Positions 31,274 to 42,345 are shown, numbered from the stretch's first letter. The stretch is DNA of 64,000 nt from Henricia sp. BOLD:AAB3569 (GCA_037783545.1 JBBELK010000305.1:744001-808000); one strand, 5' to 3'. The notes: generated by a model from the letters alone, not told the origin. Numbers and translations: made by a program.

Positions 31274-32285
31274 ACAGATATCTATTAACAACAAGATAGG
31301 AAACGGAGGCCGTACAAGCATAACCGCGCCTTTCATTAGCATACCCTCATTTACATACTTTTGGGCACATTTACATACTTTTGGGCATCATTTGCATAAG
31401 TATTTCCATATTTGCGAGGTTTAAGCCACCTCATTTGCATGATTTTGGGCACCGTAATTTGCATGATTTTTGGCATGCGCACAGATGAAAGCTGCTGTCG
31501 CGTGACTCGCGTCGCGTCCTCAAGTTTGGATACGCGCGATGCGCACACGCGATTATAGGGGTAGTGTACGCAAAGCCCCATTCGCGACGTGCGCGCTGTA
31601 TTGGCACGCGTACGCGTACACTAAAAGGATGAACGAACTTGGTTGCTAACTGTATACGTATATTGGTATTTCTGTGCACAAATTAGCGTGACTTTTTTGC
31701 CATTTTCCTCCGGATTAAGCAGTTTGGTGATGTGTAGGGTATTTCTAAACCCGTCAATGCCAGAGATTAGGACACACGGAACCTTGTTTGCACATCGTCT
31801 TCCAGCACAAGGTAGACAATTTGAAAATCTTTCTTATAAAGTTTGTGCCATGTTTTTGGAACTTCATATCCCGGACTCCGTCCGCTATGTAGTATGCGGT
31901 AAGGAGTCAATACCGTCGCGACGACGATCGAAATTGTCGAAATAAACCTTGCATTATCGCGGCAGATTCTATTCTGTCAAGAGATTGCTTCAATTAGATA
32001 CAATATTCAAACTACATCACCTTTATAGCTCCATGGTTACAAGTCTAAAGTATATTTTCAGCATAATAAGCCCGGAATTCGCGCCGCACTTGTCAAAAAC
32101 AAGATGGCTGTTTTTGTTTTTTTTTCTCCGGGTATGTTAATTTTGACGTCATGAGATCAAACATAAATTACATAAATATTTAATGTTACGCACGCGCACA
32201 CGTTCGGAACCGCCCCAAGCCGGTTACGATGATGTGCCATTCAATAACACTGTCGTTTCCTATCTTGTTGTTAATAGATATCTGT
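31274..32285. mobile_element. MULE-like non-autonomous element, 32-bp perfect TIR
   Basis: The TIR starts ACAGATATCTATTAACAACA and continues AGATAGGAAACG, perfect on both ends. A 10-bp target duplication GGTGGTGGAC lies at 31264-31273 and 32286-32295 and interrupts the LINE RT frame between QWVVD and the segment before SGGVPQGT. TSDs of 9-10 bp with TIRs point to the Mutator (MULE) superfamily. The interior is non-coding and contains repeated CATTTGCAT / TTTTGGGCA words at 31336-31474. Confidence 0.88.
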
Positions 32286-33033
32286 GGTGGTGGACTTCCT
32301 CTCAGGTATAGGAAACGAAGAGTAAAGTACACAATGAAACTGTCTGAATGGGTATCATTGTCAGGAGGCGTACCACAGGGAACCATTATGGCTCCGATTA
32401 TTTTCTTAGCCACCATTAACAGTGCACTTGCTGATACCAGAGATGCCGGCATTCAAGTCTGGAAGTATGTTGATGATGTGACGTTGGGCGAGGACAAATC
32501 ATACGGCACTGAAGGGTGCACCAAGTAAATAGGCAGATATCCGTGCGCCGAGCTCATGAATATATTTTGTATGCCCTCAAATTCTTCTATATTAGAGAGA
32601 ATTGCGAGCTGAACAAGTGTGGTCTTGTGGGGAAACCGGCCACCGTCGTGATGTGGGGTATTTTTTCTTCCAACTACAAACATTTTGGAGAATGTAGCTC
32701 GTGAAAGTTGCCCTATTTTCCCCAGTAGCGAATGTGACTTTTTTTTCCTGTTTGGCAATTTTTACTCTTGCAGGGGTACGGTAGTTTTGTTTCATGTGGA
32801 AATTAGGGAATGAAAGTGACGGATTACTCCTATAAAATTGAACAGAATTGAAAAGATTAGATTTCAGTGAGTATTTTGGTTGTCGTCTCCAGACGCTGAG
32901 AGAGTTGTGAGTATTTTAAAATGAAAATTGGGCATTTAGCATTGGTTCCTATATGGGAGCCCTATTTACTGGTGTGCAACCTCAAGGCTGTATCCAAAAT
33001 GGTATTGACTCCCTATATGCACATGGTATGATG

Positions 33034-33768
33034 CATCTTCCTTTCGCAACGGTCTTTCCTGCACACGTAGGCTACCTAGCTTGCCAAGACCCTTGCTGAA
33101 ACGAGTTGAGCTAAGCTGGATTTAAGGGCCTCGGGCTGTTCGACCAATGAGAGACAAGGAAAACGTTTGACCTGGAACGTTTGACCTTTAATGAACCGTT
33201 TCGAACAATCATCTCGCGTGTTGTTTATCTCGCGACATCGTAGCCGCAATTACCACAATTTGTGTGGGGGAGATATTTTTATGTACATGTACATGTATCT
33301 CATTTTATCTTGCACGCAGTATAAATGTTCGTAACTGAAGGAAGACTTACTATATTTCGCTAAAAGCTAAACGCAGTTCATCTGAATAAAGATAGGCCTA
33401 TTAAAAAAGTCCTTACGGTGACTGTTCATTTAAACATTAGACCCCACTCCCTAGTAAGAGTGAACGCTACCACTAAACGGAGCGAGGCGCGTGATTGGCT
33501 CTTGCTGTTGGCAACAGCGTCCGTAGCTATATGATGAATTTTGAATGTCGCGCTACGTGCTACGTGCGTGCACGCGCGCTTTAGTATATCGACACTGCAT
33601 GCGATGACCGAGAAACATGCGTGGCGCGTGATTGGTCAGTTGCGTTCACTGTCACTGGCTAATCAATATTCATATATATTCCTCAATACAGCCTAGCTCA
33701 ACTCGTTTCAGCAAGGGTCTTGGCAAACTAGGTACGTGTGCAGGAAAGACCGTTGCGAAAGGAAGATG
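33034..33768. mobile_element. MULE-like element with TIRs of about 90 bp
   Basis: Left arm 33034-33124 and right arm 33683-33768 are near-identical inverses (CATCTTCCTTTCGCAACGG tip, CCAAGACCCTTGCTGAAACG inside) with one 5-bp indel. A 9-bp duplication GGTATGATG is at 33025-33033 and 33769-33777. Removing the insert rejoins LINE coding around WYDENKLKLNP. Non-coding interior of about 560 bp. Confidence 0.9.
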
Positions 33769-34585
33769 GGTATGATGAAAATAAACTCAAACTGAATCCA
33801 ACCAAGTGCCAGGTGGTGCAGGTTTATTTTGGGAGAAAAACCAGACCCGTCTTGGATGCATGCGTTTCTGGTCAAAAACTTGCTACTGTCAACAAGGTGA
33901 AATTACTTGGTGTCATCATCCAAGATAACTTAAAATGGGACGGTCAAATTGACACAATGTGTGGTAAAGCTTGGAAAAAACTTTTTATGCTGCGCAAGCT
34001 GAAAGGAGCGGGTTTAAATGGAAGTGAACTGTTGATGGTTTATAAGAGTTATATTCGGACAGTGCTCGAATACGCTGCTCCTCTGTGGAATGCTGGCCTT
34101 ATCTCAGAGTCAGGTAGCACAGGTACAGAGGATCCAGAAACAGGTGTGCCGGAATATCCTTGGCGGTAGGTATATATACTGATGCCTTGGTTACTCTGCA
34201 GTTGAGTCACTTCACTCTCGTATAGAGACAAAATCTGTAGAGAGTTAGCACTTAAAACGAGCCGCTCTGTGAGATTCTCTGCCTGGTTCCTTGACTCTGA
34301 GTATAGGTCAACTATTTGAGGAAGACGGCAAAGTTTGGTCAATTTAAGTGCAATACTAAAAGGTTTGAACGAAGCCCCTTGCCATACCTCACATCATTAC
34401 TGAATTCATAATTTGTTTTGCAATATTTTAATCACTTTTTATTGTGATGTTTGCTAGTGATTTGTGTGTAAGTGTCATTTGCATTTTTTGTGGGTATTAT
34501 TGGTTAGTTTGGTTTTGATGTACTTGTATGGTTCTTTACTTTTTAATGTAGTATTGTTGTTTGTAACTTGTTGCTTTTACATGTA

Positions 34586-35383
34586 AGTAAAATCTCGTTA
34601 AGTCGAAACTCAAGGGAATGGACGAAAACTTCGAGGTATCCAGAGTTCGAGTTAAACGGAGGTCCCGATTCGCTCCGCTCAACGCACGAAAAGTGTCCAC
34701 CGTAACTCGCTAGCCCCATGATTGTGTATGTTGTGGACTCGGTAGCATTTTTCCCCAGCTCGAAACATTGTTTTGGCAAGATTTTTGTTCTTACTTGAAG
34801 GTCTATTTCATGTACAAGTTTAAAATATTAAAATGTCCATTTTGTAAAGCATTTTGTGGGCGGTTTGCAGTGCTGCACGCACGCACGCACGTACGGCCAG
34901 GGTGATTGCGTGATCAGTGCTATCCTGTACCTATAGAGGGCGCACTTGTCATTGTCCACAGTCTAGCGCATGGTATGGCTACGGACCATGGTTCCGGTAT
35001 GCTTAACAATGACAGTGAGCATGTGCGAGTACCATTCAGAAGTTCCAGGAAGGCAGATTTGTTGCGGTTATGCCATGGATTTATAGGTACTATTGTATCA
35101 GGGGACATTATGCATCACGCTGCATCTTTTGAAGAAAAGACGGATTATATCGACAGATAAGACTCATGAAAAGATTTTCACACTTTGTGATCCCTTTGGT
35201 TGCGGTTTCTTTTTAGATTTTCCGAAAAACAATTCGAGGTAAACGGAGCCACTAGCACAGGAATTTCGAGTTACGAAGGTATTCGTGTGCACAAAAGCCT
35301 ATATTCTCATGTCGGAAATGGGGATTACTTCGAGGTAAACGGAGTTTCGAGTTATCCGGTTTCGACTTAACGAGATTTTACTG
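34586..35383. mobile_element. MITE with pogo/Tigger-type ends
   Basis: AGTAAAATCTCGTTAAGTCG on the left and the inverse TCGACTTAACGAGATTTTACT on the right, flanked by TA. Repeated TTCGAGGTAAACGGAG and TTCGAGTT words lie inside. Same superfamily of ends as 8189-8817. No coding region supported. Confidence 0.8.
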
Positions 35384-35524
35384 TATATGAATTTTGTACT
35401 TTTGTAATTCAAACGCAATTCAGCCTTGGGGCTGCCAAGTTTGAAGTAATTAAATAAACCACAAACCGTGTATATATCCTTTAAAAAAAATTGTTTTATA
35501 TGTGGCTCGTGAGTCACCATGTTC

Positions 35525-35665
35525 GAGTCCGAGTCATCATGGTCGAGTCCGAGTCCAAGTCATTTTCCAATGTGACTCGAGTCGAGTCCGAGTCACAAAA
35601 ATGTGACTAATTGAGTCAGACTCGAGTCCGAGTCATGGACTCGAGTACTACAACACTGCCTCCGG
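35525..35665 (+). repeat. GAGTCC/GAGTCA hexamer array
   Basis: Tandem CGAGTCCGAGTCA-type words ending GACTCGAGTACTACAACACTG. The tail TACAACACTG is shared with the GAGTAC arrays at 41749 and 43243 and, inverted, the GAGACC array at 6862. Confidence 0.75.
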
Positions 35666-35674
35666 GGCGCGTAA

Positions 35675-36069
35675 TTTTTTTTTACACCACTGCGAGGGGA
35701 AAATGAGGGGATTTGTACCTTTTAAGCGTCTTGAGAGGAGACTATATAATAGGTTAGGGTTCAGGGTTAGGGTTTAGGGTTGGTTATTTTAAAGGAATTT
35801 AGGGTTTTGAATGCCATCGGTTTGCAACCAGCTTCGTGGTCTGGTTAGAAGAGAGCTCGACTTGTAATCATAAGGTTCCTGGTTCGAATCTCAGTCATGT
35901 TTGGGATTTTCCGAAATTTCTCGGTTTCTTCTTTTTCTCTAATAGTGAGAGTAAGAGTTGTGACTATTTCCAATCATTGTCACTTGAGAAGTGTCAGTCA
36001 TTGGAAACTTAGACTCTATTCGGGTTGAAAAATTGGGGTGTACCCCTCGCTGCGGTGTAAAAAAAAAAG
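35675..36069. mobile_element. TIR element with telomere-like tract and tRNA-like segment, copy 1
   Basis: Ends TTTTTTTTTACACCACTGCG and the inverse of TTTTTACACCGCAGCGAGGGG form the TIR. Inside are TATATAATAGG, a degenerate TTAGGG tract at 35751-35785, and a tRNA-like block at 35826-35897 with GGTCTGGTTAGAAGAGAG (A-box-like), loop CTTGTAA (TGT, Thr-like) and TGGTTCGAATCTC (B box). The remainder matches copy 2 at 46402-46779. Confidence 0.82.
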
Positions 36070-36293
36070 ACGCCTCCGGGGCCGCGCGTCTCGAAGACAG
36101 CCCTTGAAGTGAAGGTTCCCAAGCAATCATGTCTTGCCACATTATGTGTTCACATGTTACTAACCGACAAAATAAACTAATTAGCCCCTCGATCTTTCGG
36201 TCAGATTTTACATGTAAATCACATCAGAACACACAGAACTACACCTTACTCGATGACCGCACATTGTTGTTGTAGAGTTCTATAGCTCTACGA

Positions 36294-36788
36294 TTTAAAG
36301 GGCCTGTGACATGCTAAATTGGATGTAAAATCAATTATTGGATGTAAAATCAATAAAAGGTGGCCTTTTTCAACTTTGAAGATTTCACTGCAATAAATCA
36401 CAGACAGAGGGCGCTGTTTTGAGTGCATCACATAAGGGAGACAGAAGGGAAAAGTTAAGAAAAAACATAAGACTTCAAGTTGGACTTGTGGCAAATTGCT
36501 GCAGTTTCTACCCCTAGTTTTGTCATGGCTTACAGCAGGCAACATGTAAAATTGAGAAAAAAGTGGAATCTTTTGTGCACAGTTGAATGTGATTTTCCTG
36601 TGTTTGCCTCTTGTGACATAGTGACCTTGGTCATGAATATGCATATTTGCATTAGCATAAAAACTAAAAACCTTTGTTTTAACCCCCAAAGCAAGCTCCA
36701 AATAGGATTTTTATGACTTTAACTGAGTAGAGTGGTTTTAAAGCATAGATTTCATTGATAAAAATCCTGAATAAGAGCCCTTTAAAGT
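36294..36788. mobile_element. TIR element of the AAAGGGCCTGTGACATG family
   Basis: Left TTTAAAGGGCCTGTGACATG and right GAGCCCTTTAAAG are inverted. Internal GAGGGCGCTGTTTT and TCATGAATATGCATATTTGC, CATTAGCATAAAAA are echoed in diverged form at 45091-45666, which has CTTTAAAGG-type ends. Confidence 0.65.
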
Positions 36789-36940
36789 GGACATATCATC
36801 ATACATCAATAACTGAAAGCGTATGGCGCCAGGGAACCTAACGCAAACATTTATTTTAAAGCTTATGAAACAAACACAAAAGAAAATTATGAGGCACCTT
36901 TAGGTTAGTAATTCAAATCCATCAATCATGTTGCACTAAC

Positions 36941-37184
36941 TACAGGGGCGGATCCAGGGGCGCGTGGGGGGGGGGGGGAGCACGCCCCCGCCCCCCTTTT
37001 CCCAAAAAAAAAACTTAAAAAAAACCAACCAACTTTTTGTGCACACTTTTCCTGCTTAAAGTGGTTAAATATTGCCTCAGATCGCACCACAGAGCATCTA
37101 GAATCCATCTAGAAGCCGTCAGGGCTTCGCGCTACGCGCTCGCTATTTCATTGTCATCAGCATTTCATGGATCCGGCCCTGGTT
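36941..37184. mobile_element. small TIR element, CAGGGGCGGATCCA ends
   Basis: CAGGGGCGGATCCAGGGG on the left and TGGATCCGGCCCTG on the right are inverted; a G run and C run follow the left end. The ends resemble widespread hAT-type MITEs. I see no clear 8-bp target duplication. Confidence 0.6.
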
Positions 37185-37527
37185 GGTCCAATCGGGACGG
37201 CAACATGCGATCTCCATGATCGAAACGATTGTTCTGTATACGTGATTTGGTGTGCCGCTAAATCTTTTCAGCATCAAAGTTGCTTTTTAATATAAGATTT
37301 GGCGCGTTTTTGCTTGAAACATTTTACATGCAAGATAAGCAAGTCTGTATGTTCGCCCGTCCATCCGCCGGCGTGTTTTTGACAAGCACTGCCTGTTGTC
37401 AATTTCAGGGTTCTGTATAGAATCCACGCGACTACAGGATTTGAGCATTTTGACTGAAGATGAAAGTGCTTACATGGCTTTAGTAGCTTTTCTTTCAGGT
37501 GATCTGCTGATGCAGAACATACAATTC

Positions 37528-38502
37528 CTATTGATGATTCATCCGAATGGACTCCGCGTCATGCACGCGACGATCTTTGCACAATCTGTTTAGAACATCT
37601 TTCAACTGCAATCTGAAAAATTCGTACTTGATGCAGTAGATGATCGGATTGACGAACATGCTGCAAGCTAATAGTGTAATAAATATCCAATAAAGTGGCT
37701 GCTTTCTTTCACCATTAGGAACTACCCCAACGAAAAACAACACCTCCGACGGCGTCCAGCATACTGCAAACATGATGCCTGCTAGCAGAGTGGTGACGAG
37801 GACGTTTCTCTTGGCTTTACCTAGTACAGTCCGAGGACCGTTGATTGCAACTGCGAGTTTATTGCGAAGCAGCATGATAATGCTTCCGTACGCGTAGCTC
37901 ATGGTGCCGAGTGGTATCAAGTATTCCACGCTCACAATAAACGCAGCACGAAAAACGGTTAAAGTTGACGACATTTCTTTGTATTGACAGCTTCCATGGT
38001 TTGGCTCGAATAAAACTAGATACTGCAAACTGTAAATGGAGCCGACGGTCCATGATATTGCAGAGGCCACTTTCACTTTATTGACGCACCGCATGGATCG
38101 ATGTTTCACTGGATGGCAGATAGCCATAAACCGCTCCAGTGATATCAAAATAAGGTTGTATGTGGACACCACGACCAGACACCATACTAAGACGTCGGAG
38201 ATTATAACACGACAGATTAGTTGGTCACGGACGTTGTCTTCAGTAGACAATGAAATATTTGAACTCCTGAGGACATGAAAAATAAAGAAGACCACGCCGG
38301 CAATGAAGTCGATGACGGACTGGTGCAAGATGAGACGATTTGTGAAAGAGCTGAAGACCCGACGTTTGACGAGCATAACGGTGATAACCAAGCCGTTCCC
38401 GAGGACAGCCAAGCAGGCAATGACTGTGTTGATAGCGTCTACCAAGGGAGTACGGTTCACATCATGCCAATACTCGGCCGTGTTATTTCTCAAGTAACTC
38501 AT
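37528..38502 (-). CDS. class A (rhodopsin-like) GPCR, single exon
   Basis: A 324-residue seven-transmembrane receptor at the plasma membrane, expected to signal through heterotrimeric G proteins. TM1 carries GN (35-36), TM2 D65, Cys97 and Cys172 can form the extracellular disulphide, TM3 ends ERF (123-125) in place of DRY, TM6 has CWTP (248-251) and TM7 NPIIY (285-289). N-glycosylation sequons occur at Asn6 and Asn16. The short C-tail has a possible palmitoylated Cys308. Length fits a peptide-type class A receptor. The ATG at 38502 (AACATGA) precedes a normal short N-terminus and the frame is intact with no intron. The ligand cannot be told; lineage-expanded orphan receptors look like this. 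An upstream non-coding exon is possible. Confidence 0.92.
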   Translation of the reverse strand: MSYLRNNTAEYWHDVNRTPLVDAINTVIACLAVLGNGLVITVMLVKRRVFSSFTNRLILHQSVIDFIAGVVFFIFHVLRSSNISLSTEDNVRDQLICRVIISDVLVWCLVVVSTYNLILISLERFMAICHPVKHRSMRCVNKVKVASAISWTVGSIYSLQYLVLFEPNHGSCQYKEMSSTLTVFRAAFIVSVEYLIPLGTMSYAYGSIIMLLRNKLAVAINGPRTVLGKAKRNVLVTTLLAGIMFAVCWTPSEVLFFVGVVPNGERKQPLYWIFITLLACSMFVNPIIYCIKYEFFRLQLKDVLNRLCKDRRVHDAESIRMNHQ

Positions 38503-38570
38503 GTTCAGAAAATAAATGCATCAGTTATAGCGACAAAGTATTTATTCTGTGCCTATTTGGTAGAAAAGTC

Positions 38571-38602
38571 CACCTGCCGCACCAGGTGGAAATGTCCACC
38601 TG
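38571..38602. promoter_or_regulatory. three E-boxes upstream of the GPCR start
   Basis: CACCTG at 38571-38576, CAGGTG at 38583-38588 and CACCTG at 38597-38602 lie 69-100 bp upstream of the receptor ATG, each extended to CCACCTG or its inverse CAGGTGG. CAGGTG boxes are bound by E-proteins and by Snail/ZEB repressors. Regulatory use is inferred from spacing alone. Confidence 0.45.
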
Positions 38603-39410
38603 CTGTAATCTTCCATTACACAAGTTTAACTGCCACGAAGGCTGTCTATACAAGTAAATCAGTAATCGCCTTTGGTGAAATATATATGTTTGGATTAATA
38701 TTAATGACCTGTCACGCAATATTAATGTTAAGAGCACCCAAGCACGGTTTGAGAGAATGCACTATTTGCACGTGTCTAAGACGCCCTGTATTTGAATTGT
38801 TTTATATCAAGTGTCACTATTACCGGGTACTATTAATAGGGCCTTTAGCCGAGTTTGACAATGACGACTGTTGCATGCTGCAAAGCAACAAGCGTATATG
38901 TGCGTGTATTTGGGTGATTCCATAAATTCAGGCCACGGTACTGGGTAGAATGTACTTTCATGTTGAATTGTCACCAACATCAATTTGTACTAAACAAAAC
39001 CTTCAAAATGTTTATCATGAATATTCGTTGTCCTAATTCTTATTAAAAATAGGCTAAAATTGTCACTTTTTAGGCAAAATATTGTGACATTTAAACACTG
39101 CATTTTAAAACTAAGATTTTTCTTCTTTTCGGTGGGTTAGTTTGGTTATTTTAAAACAAAAATGATTGATAACACATTGCTTTTGACAATAAAACACATA
39201 TTTGATCAACAACTTGATGCAAAAGGTTTGGCAAAAATGTGTTCCACGTGTAAGATTTGGTGTGACCCATCTTACGCGAGAATTACATTGTGTACGTACT
39301 ATATGTTCTGGCCACACCAACTCCCACAACTTTTCAATTTCCATGCATAATGTAGTAAGCCCTTACTTAGTTTGAAATCACTTAAATGTTTGGACATGAA
39401 AATATAGGCC
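38603..39410. other. no recognised feature
   Basis: 5' flank of the GPCR. No repeat or second exon recognised. Confidence 0.4.
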
Positions 39411-39560
39411 ATGGTCTGTTAACAGATCTGTTACAGATTTGTTACCTTGGCGTCTCGGGAAATCGTGTTAGTGTAACATATCTGTTGATTTGACGTCTCG
39501 GGAAATGTCAAGGCGGTAGGGTTTTGCACGACTTTCACACTAACACTAACATGATCTCCG
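39411..39560. repeat. TGTTAACAGATCTGTTA palindrome cluster, small
   Basis: CTGTTAACAGATCTGTTACAG followed by GTGTTAGTGTAACATATCTG and CTAACACTAACATGATC. Related to the larger cluster at 43995-44345. Confidence 0.65.
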
Positions 39561-40025
39561 GTCCGTGCTACACGAGCCTTACCATGCACTAAGTGATAGA
39601 AATTTGCAGAATCATCACCAGTTGGGAATTTTAGCTAGATTGAGTAATCGGTACATTGAGCGATTTCGCCCAATGGAAGGGCGCGGTTGTTCAAGCTGCC
39701 AGGTTTAATCGCTCCATCGGGCTGCGGAAAGAGGCGATATAGCCCGTTTGGGCGTTGGTGGGAGCAGCTCAGTTGGACGATTGAGCACGGTGATGCATGG
39801 TTATAAAATATCCATTCACAGCAAAATCCATCAGCATAGGCCTATGAGGTTCAGGGTTTTACAGCTTAAAGTTGCATTGCCTGTGTTTCGGTGAAAGGAT
39901 TTTTAAAAAATAATTTACACAAGCGAACGAATTTAGAAAGCTTACGTGTCTCTGTAACGAAAAATATCAAAAACTTAAATTTCCGACGTCGGGAATTGTA
40001 GATACAAGCCTTTTTCTTGAAACGT

Positions 40026-40110
40026 GCTTCACATGTTGTACATGTGCGCGTACGCTCATATGTACATAGTATGTGTACAATGTACACATGTACGCGCACA
40101 TGTACATTTA
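40026..40110. repeat. hairpin of ACATGTGCGCGTAC type
   Basis: TGTACATGTGCGCGTACG near 40037 pairs with CGTACGCGCACATGTACA... inverse words near 40089-40106, with further GTACA/TGTAC pairs inside. Confidence 0.65.
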
Positions 40111-40760
40111 CGTCATAACCCTGTCGATTAAATGACCTGCCAGCCATTTAATAATTTCTTGTTTTTAATCGACTGGCATTATTTGCGTTCTTGGTACCAA
40201 ATGAAAGCTGATAACTTTTTCTATTCTAGAAAAATACCTATTTATCTTTTAAAAAAAACAAATTGACGCCCAAATCGGCCAAAACACGGGCAGTGCAGAA
40301 ATATGTCTTCCAGAAAAACCGCCAATCACTTATTTTGGCCAAGTACAAATGACACAAATAATTGAAAAAAGTCTACCGATGCCAAAAAAATCCTGTGAGT
40401 GTTCCCTAACGTGGCGCACTCGACGCTGATTGGCTGAAATGTTGAGAACCATGCATGCAACGTGGCCTGTGATGACTATTTGCACGCACGCACCGTGATA
40501 CAGGACACAACGCAGATATAGATAGGCATGATTTTAGCACGTGAAATGCCTATTACATGCTCTCGTGCAGCATGTCACGTCAACCTTAAGCAAGCGACAA
40601 TGCCTTCACAATCCGGTAAATTTCTCGTAAATGAATGATTCTTTTCCATATTTTAGTTTTGGAATTTATGAAGGTACTTGATAACTTTATTTCCTTTTCA
40701 TGCCAAGTGCAACAGATTATTGCGCCACGAGAGAACGGAAATTAAAGTGCGCCACGTTAT
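40111..40760. other. no recognised feature
   Basis: Unassigned AT-rich sequence. Confidence 0.35.
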
Positions 40761-40761
40761 A

Positions 40762-41280
40762 CCCCAGTCACAATTAGCTTGCAATGGGTTTGCGAGTAGT
40801 TTGCGACGGATTTCTAGGCATTTTCGGCCGGGGCCCCACGGGACTCCTTGCGGCTGCCGGGTCATTTGTGGGCATCGGGCGGGCATCGAGTTACTTTTAA
40901 CTCGGACTTAAAACCTGGTGCGGCGTTTCGCATCGCAAACTGATCGCCAATATATCGGTCGATGCCTGGCCGATGTCCGGCAGGGCATCGCACACATCGG
41001 GCGGGCGCCGGGCCAAATTTTGGACAACCAAGACAATCCATATATCGGCCAGGCGCCGCCTAGACGCCGCTCAGACGCCGTCCGGGCCCCGCCCGGCGTC
41101 CGGCCGACTTGGCGGCGCCCGGCCGGAAATCGGCCAGACATCGGCCGGGGTATCGCATTGACATAGGCAGGACATCGGACGAGTGCCTGCCGGACACCGG
41201 CCGATACGGGCAAAGAATTCGACCCCATTCCGTCATGGCAGCGTGCGGGGCACTTTTAATTGTGACTGTGACCACCCTAT
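40762..41280. mobile_element. GC-rich TIR element with CATCGGCCGG repeats
   Basis: CCAGTCACAATTAGC on the left and TTTAATTGTGACTGTGACC on the right are inverted. Between them are many degenerate GGCATCGGGCGGGC / CATCGGCCGGAC words in both orientations, giving a sharp GC-rich island in an AT-rich region. Open frames here come from composition. Confidence 0.65.
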
Positions 41281-41748
41281 CGCGCGATCTTTCGCCGACC
41301 TCTACACGCCGACCGATGCCTATAAATCGCACACGCCGCCCGGCCTCCGCTTTAATTGTGACTTAGGTATTAGGGAAACACTCCTGTCGTTCGCCAACAA
41401 CTGGTATCCGGCTTTCCATAGACGAGTGCACAAAAACACCGTAGCCAGTGGAGAAGCTGGCAACGTTTGCGTAAGTGGAACGCAGCCATACAAAATATAC
41501 ATGTATATACCTACTGTGGATGATCGGCACAAAATTATTGTACGTAATTTACGTAAACCGGACTTTTTCTCTCGGCTTGCGCTGTTTACGAAATATCGGA
41601 TTTATCGCAATAGAATATGCGCAAATACGAGTTTAATGCACAAACTCATTTAAACGAATCCCGTACTCCATTCCGCAGCTCGATTGCAGCTTAAAGCGGC
41701 GGCCAAACGGTAGCTTGGTTGTTCTGCGCAGCTCATCCGAGCAATTCC

Positions 41749-41975
41749 AGCGTTGTAGTTCGAGTACTTTTATCCGAGTACCAAGTACTGCCGAGAACTC
41801 AGACAGCCGAGTACCATTTCAGTCCGAGTATTTTGCCAACCGAGAACAAGTACGGAGTCCGAGTACCGAGTACTTGAACATCCGAGTACGAGTACGAGTA
41901 CGAGGGCGAGGGCGAGTACTTCAACATCGGTACGAGTACGAGTACTAAGTACCAAGTACTTACATCCCTGGCCCT
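41749..41975 (+). repeat. GAGTAC hexamer array, copy 1
   Basis: Starts CCAGCGTTGTAGTTCGAGTA, then CCGAGTACxxx words, a pure CGAGTACGAGTACGAGTACG stretch near 41883, and ends AAGTACTTACATCCCTGG. The ends (CCAGCGTTGTAGT versus inverse CCAGGGATGTAAGT) are weakly inverted. Confidence 0.8.
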
Positions 41976-42345
41976 ACACGCAGCGGCGCGTGTCCACGTA
42001 GACTGTAGCCGACCGCACGCTGCGCTGGCCCCATGACGGTCATGCGACACGTCCCGCTAAAATTGATCACTCGTCGCTCAAATGCGCCACCAGGCTGCGT
42101 TTCAAATTCAACATTCCAAGGGTATTTATAACCTAAAATTTCGAGAAATGGGCGCTAGTTTCTTGATGACTTTTTTTTCACGACAACCTTTACAAATTCC
42201 TTAGAAATATGGCACGAAACAGTGGACGAATGACATCGAAGTATATGAACAAACCCAAAAACGCACGCCTAGCTGCGCACGCTACACAAATTTGGCGTTA
42301 CCAAACACCACGCGCATGTATATAGACACCACCCGAGTAGAAATA

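Larger units (their letters stand above)
29169..34370 (+). pseudogene. non-LTR retrotransposon (LINE) ORF2, decayed and interrupted
   Basis: Parts in order: an endonuclease domain at 29169-29654 (GGGILVYVRDNI, YIPPESPCQEL, FLILGDLN, NKPTRDDAVLDLIIT); frameshifted linker to about 29790; linker resumed at 30290-30709 (YFPSKVVRTHVNDKPWMTDK); RT start at 30940-31263 (LRPVSIAFTSNIAKIAEG, QYGNQKGMSTTHC, then after a shift TDFSKAFDVVDH); RT motifs at 32286-32515 (SGGVPQGT, KYVDDVTLG); RT end at 33778-34370 (NKLKLNPTKCQVVQVYFG, KLLGVIIQDNLKWD, YKSYIRTVLEYAAPLWN). It is a CR1/L2-type arrangement of EN and RT in one ORF. Insertions at about 29795-30285, 31274-32285, probably 32525-32985, and 33034-33768 split it. 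The 5' end and first ORF are missing. Confidence 0.88.

Noticed and set aside
35826..35897. A functional tRNA-Thr gene
   Set aside because: Stems are incomplete, it lies inside a repeated TIR element, and the second copy at 46528 has a different anticodon region.
38275..38925. 216-codon plus-strand frame overlapping the GPCR
   Set aside because: It is antisense to a well-supported receptor and shows no domain.
40762..41366. CpG-island promoter or coding exon in the GC-rich stretch
   Set aside because: The GC content comes from degenerate CATCGGCCGG repeats between inverted GTCACAATTA ends; frames have no domain.
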